Positions 1-5,228 of a DNA stretch of 5,228 bases are shown one piece after another (within the stretch, counting starts at the first letter, position 1; each line of letters opens with the position of its first letter). Source of the DNA: JAIBBG01 sp043748015 (GTDB taxonomy: Bacteria > Bacteroidota > Bacteroidia > Flavobacteriales_D > Sanyastnellaceae); NCBI GenBank assembly GCA_043748015.1, contig JAYTOA010000230.1, positions 1-5,228 of the forward strand. Direction: 5' to 3'. The notes under the pieces are model-generated. The model searched no databases and was not told the origin of the DNA. It saw only the letters and a program-made list of their open reading frames with translations. A program made the position numbers and the translations under genes.

Positions 1-266
1 CCAAATTGCACTCCGTCATAACTCTTTTTCTTTCCCCAAAGTATGGATGCGGGCCAGATAAAGCAGAGGCTGCGATGTCTTCGATAGAATGGGACATTGA
101 ACGATAACTTCTCTTTTATTTCCGGAATACAATGGAAAATCAAACTTCGCAATGCCTCTACAATTTGCAATTCTTCTTCTGGAATGAAATCAAGAAATTC
201 ATCCACAGAGCTGAAAGAGACATTCTGCATTTTCTGCGTGGGTCGATCGGGAAATTTTTTGCTCAT
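1..266 (-). CDS. DUF1801-family protein, C-terminus cut by window edge
   Basis: Reading the minus strand from the ATG at 266-264 gives 88 open residues running off the left edge, starting MSKKFPDRPTQKMQNVSF. The centre and end carry features I recognise from the DUF1801 (YdhG-like) family: a VDEFLDFIP segment at about residues 21-29, NVPFYRRH at 57-64, then CFIWPAS at 68-74 followed by a WGKKK stretch. Established knowledge: Bacillus subtilis YdhG has a frataxin-like fold and is described as an iron chaperone; most other members have no tested role, so an iron function here is inference only. There is no Shine-Dalgarno. The in-frame ATG at 230 (Met13) is an alternative start and fits the conserved region slightly more tightly. 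The gene lies 30 bp downstream of the AhpD-like gene in the same direction, so co-transcription is likely. Family length is about 110-140 residues, so perhaps 30-50 are missing. Confidence 0.8.
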   Translation of the reverse strand, partial: MSKKFPDRPTQKMQNVSFSSVDEFLDFIPEEELQIVEALRSLIFHCIPEIKEKLSFNVPFYRRHRSLCFIWPASILWGKKKSYDGVQF

Positions 267-296
267 GCATTCGTCATTTTGAAAATGTTGCGACAC

Positions 297-905
297 TCAT
301 AGATTCGAATAGTCGTGCTTGCCTGATTGCCAATTATTCTTAGCCAAAAGTTTTTCTCCCGATTCTTTGGCACCATCTTCAATCTGCGTTCCCATGGAAT
401 CGTTCCACCTGTTGAGATAACCAAATAGTGCAACCACACCCGCAATCTCTACAATCTCACCTTCATCCCAATGCTTGCGCAAATTTTCCGCAATCGCATC
501 GTCTACCGCATTTGGGATAGCGGAGGCTGCCAAAGCAAAATCCAATGCAGCACGCTCTGCATCTGAAAAGCAAGGATGTGTTTTGTATTCCCATATATTG
601 TCAAGTTGTTGCTGACTGGCTTCATACCTTTCTGCAGCGCGGATAGTATGTGCCTGACAATAACGACAACCCGCCTGCAAACTGCTGATGTATCCAACCA
701 TTCTTTTCAGAGCGCTGGTTACGCGTCCATGATTTTCCATTACGGCTTTATTCATTTCAATAAAAGCCATAGCAATGCGCGGACGAATGTGCATTGTCTT
801 CACACTATTGGGACAAAATCCAAGTGTCTCATTATAAAATTCGATAAGTTTTTGAAGTTCAGGATTGTCGATAGAAGTCTGTGGAAGTACCAGTGGTCGT
901 TTCAT
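297..905 (-). CDS. carboxymuconolactone decarboxylase / AhpD-like family protein
   Basis: A complete 202-residue protein with a CMD-family core. The helical segment SALKRMVGYISSLQAG (64-79) leads into CRYCQAHT (80-87), giving Cys80-x2-Cys83-x2-His86. In characterised AhpD proteins the paired cysteines form a redox disulfide that reduces the peroxiredoxin AhpC; in true CMD enzymes the same fold decarboxylates an aromatic-pathway lactone. The CxxC favours a thiol-redox or peroxidase-related role here. AhpD has a catalytic Glu 12 residues before the first Cys; the equivalent residue here is Arg68, and the His is one residue closer to the second Cys than in AhpD, so activity need not match. The C-terminal half (ALDFALAASA at 120-129, EIVEIAGVVALFGYLNRWND at 150-169) is typical of longer family members. 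There is no signal peptide, so it is cytoplasmic. The ATG at 905-903 is the only sensible start; its leader is A/T-rich. It is probably the first gene of an operon with the DUF1801 gene. Confidence 0.86.
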   Translation of the reverse strand: MKRPLVLPQTSIDNPELQKLIEFYNETLGFCPNSVKTMHIRPRIAMAFIEMNKAVMENHGRVTSALKRMVGYISSLQAGCRYCQAHTIRAAERYEASQQQLDNIWEYKTHPCFSDAERAALDFALAASAIPNAVDDAIAENLRKHWDEGEIVEIAGVVALFGYLNRWNDSMGTQIEDGAKESGEKLLAKNNWQSGKHDYSNL

Positions 906-1017
906 AGAATGCGTTGGTTATGGAATGAAAAAAATTCCAAAGCGAATTTACAACCCAGCCAATCTGAGGTTATTCCGTGAATGAAACCGTGATCGGATTA
1001 CAACTGATATTGACAAC

Positions 1018-1091
1018 AAAGAGACGAGCCCGATATTCCATAAATTTTTACAGCGGTAAAAACTTTGGATAAAATCGGGCAGCGTCTCTTT
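1018..1091. repeat. long near-perfect hairpin (74 nt)
   Basis: Two arms pair almost throughout. AAAGAGACG (1018-1026) pairs with CGTCTCTTT (1083-1091). GCCCGAT (1028-1034) pairs with ATCGGGC (1074-1080). TCCA (1037-1040) pairs with TGGA (1066-1069). TTTTTAC (1045-1051) pairs with GTAAAAA (1056-1062). These make 27 base pairs closed by an AGCG loop, with only small internal loops. A run of four T follows the right arm, as in a terminator, but the element sits between divergent genes where no transcript obviously ends. The AGAGACG...CGTCTCT ends resemble interspersed hairpin repeats that I recall from Bacteroidota and cyanobacterial genomes; that link is from memory and not checked. Alternatives are a small structured RNA or the terminator of an unseen short transcript. 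Confidence 0.75.
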
Positions 1092-1199
1092 TCGAAATAA
1101 GCTGCTTGTTCTACGAAAAACTTCAATTGAAATTTTCCTGAAAACAAAATCATATTCCTATATATATCTATTCAGTAAAAGTCGTAACGCTATAAAAAA

Positions 1200-1405
1200 A
1201 GAGGGGCACAGGTCAATGGCAAAAGCTCTCGGCATTTTTCCCATACCCACTCTTTGTAACAATGTCCCGCACAAACGCTGCGGTTTGGCTAGTGGGTTTT
1301 GGCTAAAGGTTTAGGTTTTTAAGCCTAACGAGTATTGTCCTCGTCTGTATTTGAACTATACAAAGGTGTATTTATATACAAAGTGAAATCAAGGGCTGAA
1401 TGACC
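1200..1405. repeat. nested inverted/direct repeat element, possible structured RNA or mobile intergenic repeat
   Basis: A series of exact complementary pairs lies in order. ACCCACT (1245-1251) pairs with AGTGGGT (1291-1297) and encloses CAAAC (1272-1276)/GTTTG (1283-1287). Then come TTAGG (1311-1315)/CCTAA (1324-1328), ACGAG (1328-1332)/CTCGT (1340-1344) and TGTAT (1367-1371)/ATACA (1376-1380). TATACAAAG occurs twice in direct orientation, at 1357-1365 and 1375-1383. GGTCA at 1211-1215 and TGACC at 1401-1405 are inverted and may mark the ends, although five bases is weak. Successive hairpins with no coding frame suggest either an interspersed intergenic repeat or a transcribed RNA. The text, with its GGTTTGGCTAGTGGG motif, feels like repeats I have seen in flavobacterial genomes, but this cannot be confirmed here. 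The boundaries are approximate. Confidence 0.4.
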
Positions 1406-1413
1406 CAATTTTA

Positions 1414-1451
1414 TACCGTTAAACAACCCTGCGCCTTACCGTTAAACAACC
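1414..1451 (+). promoter_or_regulatory. paired 15-bp direct repeats, candidate operator
   Basis: TACCGTTAAACAACC occurs exactly at 1414-1428 and again at 1437-1451, a period of 23 bp (about two helical turns), so both copies present the same DNA face. The core ACCGTTAAA matches eight of nine positions of the consensus I know for LytTR-type response regulators (AgrA/AlgR/VirR: two 9-bp direct repeats holding a GTT, about 12-13 bp apart). Here the gap between the 9-mers is 14 bp. LytTR regulators are abundant in Bacteroidota. The site lies 123 bp before the ATG of the PKD/T9SS gene, a reasonable place for an activator. The binding protein is inference; the repeats themselves are directly visible. 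Confidence 0.5.
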
Positions 1452-1573
1452 TAGAAACTCATTGGCACTGAGAATGGAATCACAATAATCTGCATGATAC
1501 AATACTCAGAATGATTCAGATCCTGCGACAAATCGGACTGTAGAAATGAAACACTCGGTGAATTATTTTTCAA

Positions 1574-4336
1574 ATGATCGACAACCTTATTCCTTCGTTT
1601 CGAGTTACTTTGGTAGCGCATTTTGCAATACCTGCTCTTTTGAAAAGACGTTGTGGAAATATATTCAACTGTCTCTGTACATTCTGTGCACTGTTTCTCA
1701 TGCCGGTGCTACTTTATTCCACACACGTCGTAGGTGGAGAAATTTATTATACCTATTTAGGTAACAACAACTACGAGATTACTTTGAAAGTATATCGCGA
1801 CTGTGGCCCAACGAATACCCAAGGCACAGGATTCGACGAATCGGCAGTTTTAGGGGTTATCCGAACATCCAATGGCACATTGATCAATGGTGATTTTTCC
1901 ATGTCGCTTGCAAGTGCTGTAGTAACGTTGGTTCCAATTGAACTAGAAAATCCTTGTTTCATTTTGCCTCCTGATGTTTGTGTTGAACGTGCGGTGTACG
2001 TGGAAACATTCAACCTTCCTCCAATCGCTGGAGGATATACAATTGTTTACCAGCGTTGCTGCCGCAATCCATCTATCGACAATCTGATAGCACCGCAATC
2101 CCAAGGTGCCACTTTTCGAACGTTGATTCCTGGAAGTGAGTTTGGAGCACAAAACTCGTCTGCTCGCTTTACAAATTTTCCACCGGTTGCTCTTTGCTTG
2201 AATGCTGAATTTTATTTCGACCACAGCGCAACCGATCCTGATGCAGATTCTCTTTCCTATGAATTTTGTGCTCCTCTACTCGGTGGATCTTCCACGAATC
2301 CTGCTCCAAATCCACCGGCGGGACCACCTTATCAATCTCTCAGTTATGCCAACGGATTTTCTGACACATATCCTATTGCGAGCAATCCGGCTTTCGCGAT
2401 CGATCCTGTTACGGGATATATCACGGGCACGGCCACTGAGCTTGGTCAATATGTCATTGGTATTTGTGTGAGTGAATACCGCAATGGTGTGCTAATCAAC
2501 ACCAGTAATCGCGACTTTCAGTTCAATGTCACTATGTGTGACCCGAATATCATCGCGACCATTCCTGTACAAACGGATTTTTGTACGGGTCTTACACTAC
2601 AGTTCAGCAATCAAAGCACAAACGCTTCATTTTTTCATTGGGATTTTGGGATTGCCGGAATCGAGAGCGACACGAGCAATGTAATGAGTCCACAGTTCAC
2701 TTATCTTGAAAGCGGTGTCTACAACGTCACACTGATTGCGAATCCCGGATGGCCTTGTGCCGATACTGCTTTTAGTACTTTTACTTCGTTGCCGGTTATT
2801 TCTCCTACTATTATAGTTGGTGGATATGAATGTTTGAACAGTCAGGACACGTACGATTTTTCGATGACGGGCACAGTATCTCCTAACGCAACCTACAACT
2901 GGAATTTTGGCGCTGATTCGCAACCATCTTCATCGTCGTTGGCCAATCCTTCGAACATTATCATGAATGCGGAGGCTTTGCAAATGACCGTCATGCTCAG
3001 TGTTCAAGACAATGGCTGCGTGGAAGCGGATACAACGACACTTAATAATCCTCCGGATCCCGTTTCCGGTATAGTGCCGCAGTCAATTTTCTGCAACGGT
3101 TTCCAATATGAATTTCAGAATTCTGCAGAATTTGCCGTGGACTATTTGTGGGATTTTGGTCTTCCGGGTAGTGCGGATATTTCATTGTTGCCCAATCCTG
3201 TCCGCACATACGCTGACACGGGTGTGTATCTGGTTTCGCTGATTGTGTCTGCACCTTTTGCTTGTCCCGACACAAGCTATTCAACGATTGAAATTTATGG
3301 TTTGCTCCATGCTGATTTCGATGATCCTGCCGTTGGATGTCTGGGAGATAACAGCTACAATTTTTCCGCACTTGGTGCCGCTACAAATCAGGCTGTATAC
3401 AATTGGAATTTCGGAAACAACGCAATTCCTGTAAGTTCAAATCAGCAAAATCCGCCCAATGTAAATTTCAATGCGACAGGTTTTCATACGGTTTCATTGA
3501 CGATTTCAGAAAATGGCTGTACTGAGAACTATGTCGATTCGGTACAGATCGTAGATCATTTCATCAGCAATCTTTCTGTGAATTCTTCTGATGGTTGCCC
3601 CGGTCTTTTCGTGCAGATGTTCGGTTCAGCCACATCTGATGTTCCTGTTTACTACTTGTGGGATTTTGGAGATGGTAACTCTTCACAGCAAGGGGAAACT
3701 TCTCATGTATATGAAAATCCGGGTGTCTATGATGTAACGGTAACAGCATTCACTTTGCAAGGTTGTGTGGATGAAGTGACTCAAGAATTTCCGGGTGTTG
3801 TTGTGGTTCATCCCAATCCAATTCCCGGCTTCAGCATCACGCCGCAGATTGTTGATATTCTGAACCCCGAAGTGATGATTGCCGACTCTTCATTTGGTGC
3901 GGTTACTTGTTATTTTACAATGAGCGATGGTGGTTCGAGTGAAGAATGTGACTTCGCTTACAACTGGACGGAAGCGGGAATTCAAACGATTACGCAGCAT
4001 GTCACATCTGAGTTTGGTTGCACAGCACGCGTCACAGGAACGGTTATCGTGAATGGATTTGTTTTCTTCGCGCCAAATTCTTTTACTCCTGATTTTGATG
4101 GCATCAACGATTTATGGATTCCAAAAATGACGGGAATTTCAAAGTACACGATCAAAATTTTTAATCGTTGGGGAGATCCGATTTTCGAATCTGATGATCC
4201 ATTGAAACCATGGAATGGCGGCGTACACAATGGTGAATATCTCGCTCAAAGTGGTATTTACAATTATGTCATCCTGGCCCAAGATCTTGTCGGATTGCCG
4301 CATGAGTTTGTAGGACATATCACGCTTTCAAGATAG
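1574..4336 (+). CDS. secreted PKD-repeat protein with type IX (CHU_C, type B) C-terminal sorting domain
   Basis: A 920-residue exported protein, probably at the cell surface or released. The hydrophobic segment at about 30-49 before THVVGG is the signal peptide; the ATG start gives a long N-region, and a TTG at 1640 (residue 23, reading LKRRCGNIF) would give a more standard one. Residues 51-325 form the family's cysteine-rich N-terminal region, including HVVGGEIYYTYLG (51-63) and PPVALCLN (203-210). Five PKD-like domains follow, with core WDFG or WNFG at Trp356, 443, 526, 611 and 696. Each carries one Cys near its start and one near its end (337/395, 420/482, 507/564, 589/649, 675/731). A degenerate sixth domain (about 748-827) has DGG in place of WDFGDG. 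Residues 828-920 are the CHU_C domain (APNSFTPDFDGINDLW, FNRWG at 863-867, GIYNYVI at 894-900, final GHITLSR), the type IX secretion signal. Likely an adhesin or matrix protein; the ligand cannot be told. Confidence 0.93.
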   Translation: MIDNLIPSFRVTLVAHFAIPALLKRRCGNIFNCLCTFCALFLMPVLLYSTHVVGGEIYYTYLGNNNYEITLKVYRDCGPTNTQGTGFDESAVLGVIRTSNGTLINGDFSMSLASAVVTLVPIELENPCFILPPDVCVERAVYVETFNLPPIAGGYTIVYQRCCRNPSIDNLIAPQSQGATFRTLIPGSEFGAQNSSARFTNFPPVALCLNAEFYFDHSATDPDADSLSYEFCAPLLGGSSTNPAPNPPAGPPYQSLSYANGFSDTYPIASNPAFAIDPVTGYITGTATELGQYVIGICVSEYRNGVLINTSNRDFQFNVTMCDPNIIATIPVQTDFCTGLTLQFSNQSTNASFFHWDFGIAGIESDTSNVMSPQFTYLESGVYNVTLIANPGWPCADTAFSTFTSLPVISPTIIVGGYECLNSQDTYDFSMTGTVSPNATYNWNFGADSQPSSSSLANPSNIIMNAEALQMTVMLSVQDNGCVEADTTTLNNPPDPVSGIVPQSIFCNGFQYEFQNSAEFAVDYLWDFGLPGSADISLLPNPVRTYADTGVYLVSLIVSAPFACPDTSYSTIEIYGLLHADFDDPAVGCLGDNSYNFSALGAATNQAVYNWNFGNNAIPVSSNQQNPPNVNFNATGFHTVSLTISENGCTENYVDSVQIVDHFISNLSVNSSDGCPGLFVQMFGSATSDVPVYYLWDFGDGNSSQQGETSHVYENPGVYDVTVTAFTLQGCVDEVTQEFPGVVVVHPNPIPGFSITPQIVDILNPEVMIADSSFGAVTCYFTMSDGGSSEECDFAYNWTEAGIQTITQHVTSEFGCTARVTGTVIVNGFVFFAPNSFTPDFDGINDLWIPKMTGISKYTIKIFNRWGDPIFESDDPLKPWNGGVHNGEYLAQSGIYNYVILAQDLVGLPHEFVGHITLSR

Positions 4337-4355
4337 CTTTTGCGCATAGGAGGAG

Positions 4356-4382
4356 TCATTTATTTTTCTAATAATGAAATGA
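4356..4382 (+). terminator. weak A/T-rich hairpin after the PKD gene
   Basis: TCATTTATT (4356-4364) can pair with AAT (4373-4375) plus AAATGA (4377-4382), with one bulged G and an 8-base loop, starting 20 bp after the stop codon. The stem is A/T-rich and no T-run follows directly (five T occur only at 4394-4398), so it is a poor intrinsic terminator. It is listed because the next gene has its own promoter, so a transcript end is expected between them. Confidence 0.25.
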
Positions 4383-4432
4383 TGTACAACACATTTTTCT
4401 ACTCCGGACATTTCTACTAACTCATTTTTTTC

Positions 4433-4462
4433 TTGGTTCGAATGAAACCTTATCTACATTTG
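4433..4462 (+). promoter_or_regulatory. Bacteroidota-type promoter (TTG - 19 bp - TACATTTG)
   Basis: TACATTTG at 4455-4462 is an exact match to the Bacteroidota -7 element TAnnTTTG, and TTG at 4433-4435 lies exactly 19 bp upstream, the expected spacing for the -33 element. Transcription would start near 4468, leaving a leader of about 40 nt before the ATG at 4510. It is the only full-consensus pair I found in the window, and it sits immediately before a gene of a family expected to be well expressed. Confidence 0.68.
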
Positions 4463-4509
4463 GCTCACTATACTATTTTCTAAAATCTCAAACTATTTTT
4501 TTTTAGACC

Positions 4510-4893
4510 ATGAGTGAAGGGTACAAAGAAGATGTTTTTTCAACATCTGTGCGCGCTGGTAAGAGGACCTATTTTTTCGACGTGAAATCAACACGTGGTA
4601 ATGATTTGTTCATGACTATCACGGAGAGTAAACGCGTTGGCCAAGAGGGCGACGGACCTCCGCGCTATGAAAAACACAAAATTTTTCTTTATAAAGAAGA
4701 TTTCGAAGGATTCATTGATGGCCTCCAAAGTGCTGTCGAACACATCCGCGAATTACAAGGCACCGGCGAATTCCGCACTGCTGAAAGCAATAGAAAGCAA
4801 GGTCAGGAATACGAAGAGAATAGCATGGAGCATTCTTCACAGGCTGCTGAAGGCGATGTGACTTTTGATGACCTCGGCGAGGACAATCATTAA
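4510..4893 (+). CDS. DUF3276 / PUR-domain nucleic-acid-binding protein
   Basis: A complete 127-residue protein. The N-terminal 80 or so residues carry the single PUR repeat seen in DUF3276 proteins: VFSTSVRAGKRTYFFDVKS (9-27), then NDLFMTITESKR (31-42), then EKHKIFLYKEDFEGFIDGL (54-72), a four-strand plus helix arrangement ending in a helix at about 64-82. Established knowledge: PUR domains bind single-stranded DNA or RNA, usually as dimers formed from two repeats; single-repeat bacterial forms such as the Borrelia burgdorferi Pur-alpha homologue do this by homodimerising. DUF3276 is widespread in Bacteroidota, though its target here is unknown. The tail from about 85 is acidic and low in complexity (EEN, DDLGEDNH), probably disordered. 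The start is the ATG at 4510 with a T-rich leader and no Shine-Dalgarno. It is probably cytoplasmic or nucleoid-associated. It has its own promoter; its transcript may continue through the repeat element into the gene at 5011. Confidence 0.88.
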   Translation: MSEGYKEDVFSTSVRAGKRTYFFDVKSTRGNDLFMTITESKRVGQEGDGPPRYEKHKIFLYKEDFEGFIDGLQSAVEHIRELQGTGEFRTAESNRKQGQEYEENSMEHSSQAAEGDVTFDDLGEDNH

Positions 4894-4905
4894 CCTTGGT
4901 GAATA

Positions 4906-4998
4906 GTTATTGGTTATTGGTTACTAAGTTATTGTGTTATTGTCGGAAGACGTTCATACAATAACTTAATAACCCAGTAACCTCATAACTCAATAACG
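4906..4998. repeat. two opposed arrays of GTTA-type short repeats forming one large hairpin
   Basis: The left array reads five units beginning GTTA: GTTATTG, GTTATTG, GTTACTAA, GTTATTGT, GTTATTGT (4906-4943). The right array has five units beginning TAAC at an exact 8-bp period, at 4962, 4970, 4978, 4986 and 4994. The arrays are complementary: bases 4919-4935 pair with 4958-4974 at 16 of 17 positions. Within the 22-base loop, GTC (4942-4944) and GAC (4949-4951) can close a GGAA (GNRA-type) tetraloop. The element starts 12 bp after the DUF3276 stop and ends 12 bp before the TTG of the next gene. It could end transcription, protect the upstream message, or regulate the next gene; it may also be an interspersed repeat. 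The choice is open. Confidence 0.75.
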
Positions 4999-5010
4999 AA
5001 AAAAAACACA

Positions 5011-5228
5011 TTGAGCAAAAAAGGAACTTTATATCTTATTCCAAATAGTTTAGGTAGCGGTGTTGACACATTTGCAACACAACAAGGAAAAGAGTTAGCT
5101 GTCAAAATCAAGACGTTCATTATTGAAGAAATCAAGAGTGCGAGAAAACTTCTGCGCGCACTCGGTGTCAGCGGTCCTCTCGAAGAACTCGAGTTTTTGC
5201 CGTTGAATGAGCATACCAAACAAGTCGA
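5011..5228 (+). CDS. probable RsmI-like SAM-dependent methyltransferase, N-terminal part, TTG start
   Basis: The frame opened by TTG at 5011-5013 reads to the window end (72 residues plus two bases). It begins SKKGTLYLIPNSLG, the pattern of the first strand and loop of the tetrapyrrole-methylase fold used by RsmI-type enzymes (GTLYxxxTPxGN). Then IIEEIKSARKLLRALGV (38-54) takes the place of the RsmI segment AEDTRxTxxLL, and LNEHTKQ (65-71) matches the HN-containing strand that follows. RsmI methylates a ribose of 16S rRNA (C1402); Bacteroidota also carry a divergent paralogue without the exact AEDTR motif, and this looks like that type, so its substrate is uncertain. There is no ATG in this frame between the upstream stop at 4978-4980 and the conserved strand, which makes TTG the only reasonable start. 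The leader is an A-run with no Shine-Dalgarno. The large repeat hairpin ends 12 bp before the start. Confidence 0.68.
   Translation, partial: MSKKGTLYLIPNSLGSGVDTFATQQGKELAVKIKTFIIEEIKSARKLLRALGVSGPLEELEFLPLNEHTKQV

Larger units (their letters stand above)
906..1573. other. divergent intergenic region, no gene seen
   Basis: This stretch of 668 bp separates two genes that are transcribed away from each other. I find no open frame that looks like a protein: the frames that cross it are short and have unlikely composition. It is unusually rich in folded or repeated sequence, described separately: a hairpin at 1018-1091, a palindrome TTCAATTGAA at 1122-1131, a nested repeat region at about 1200-1405, and paired direct repeats at 1414-1451. 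Both promoters should lie here, but no clean TTG/TAnnTTTG pair was found. The closest matches are TCGCTTTG on the minus strand (945-938, one mismatch, no -33 element at proper spacing) and, on the plus strand, TTG at 1462-1464 with TAATCTGC at 1486-1493, which has two mismatches. Confidence 0.7.

Noticed and set aside
97..282. Open frame of 61 residues on the plus strand
   Set aside because: It lies antisense to the DUF1801 gene, has no family features and shows the serine/asparagine-rich composition of a shadow frame.
576..980. Open frame of 134 residues on the plus strand
   Set aside because: It is antisense to the AhpD-like gene, which has a clear active-site motif; no recognisable domain or signal is present.
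1311..1344. Integron attC-like site (GCCTAAC fits RYYYAAC)
   Set aside because: The matching inverse core is only 13 bases away in a small hairpin, there is no paired L box arrangement, and no integrase or cassette is nearby.
1346..1353. TGTATTTG as a -7 promoter element
   Set aside because: It has one mismatch to TAnnTTTG, no TTG at the right distance upstream, and falls inside the repeat region more than 200 bp from the gene.
1546..1764. Open frame starting MKHSVNYF that overlaps the start of the PKD gene in another frame
   Set aside because: I considered a frameshifted N-terminus, but its reading does not give a signal peptide and the PKD frame is already open from 1562 with a fitting signal region.
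4906..4998. CRISPR array
   Set aside because: The units are 7-8 bp with no spacers, and the two halves are inverted relative to each other.
4983..5219. Open frame of 78 residues on the minus strand
   Set aside because: It is antisense to the RsmI-like reading, which matches a known family from its first residues.

Overview
The window looks like a chromosomal segment of a member of the Bacteroidota (Flavobacteriia/Sphingobacteriia-like). The grounds are: a large secreted PKD-repeat protein ending in a CHU_C-type (type B) C-terminal domain used by the type IX secretion system; a small PUR-domain protein of the DUF3276 family; start codons preceded by A/T-rich leaders rather than Shine-Dalgarno sequences; and one promoter that fits the Bacteroidota sigma factor pattern (TTG, 19 bp, TAnnTTTG). 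No plasmid, phage, IS or CRISPR machinery is visible.

Layout. On the minus strand at the left are two closely spaced genes that probably form an operon: a carboxymuconolactone decarboxylase/AhpD-like protein (297-905), then, 30 bp downstream, a DUF1801 protein whose C-terminus lies beyond the window (1-266). A divergent intergenic region of about 670 bp follows (906-1573). It contains no convincing gene but is rich in structure: a 74-nt near-perfect hairpin (1018-1091), a roughly 200-bp stretch of nested inverted and direct repeats (about 1200-1405), and two exact 15-bp direct repeats 23 bp apart (1414-1451) that resemble a two-site operator. The 920-residue PKD/T9SS protein fills 1574-4336. 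A 173-bp gap holds the best promoter in the window, which drives the DUF3276 gene (4510-4893). Next comes an unusual intergenic element made of two opposed arrays of GTTA-type 7-8 bp repeats that fold on each other (4906-4998). Twelve bases after it begins a gene with a TTG start, probably an RsmI-like SAM-dependent methyltransferase (5011 to the window end).

How the genes relate. The left pair looks like small cytoplasmic redox or stress proteins. The large gene encodes a cell-surface or secreted adhesin-like protein and is probably transcribed on its own from the divergent region. The two right-hand genes look like housekeeping nucleic-acid-binding and RNA-modifying functions. The genes themselves belong to known families; no undescribed protein system is evident. 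The points most worth following are the non-coding elements: the 1018-1091 hairpin, the 1200-1405 repeat region, the 1414/1437 direct repeats and the 4906-4998 opposed repeat arrays.
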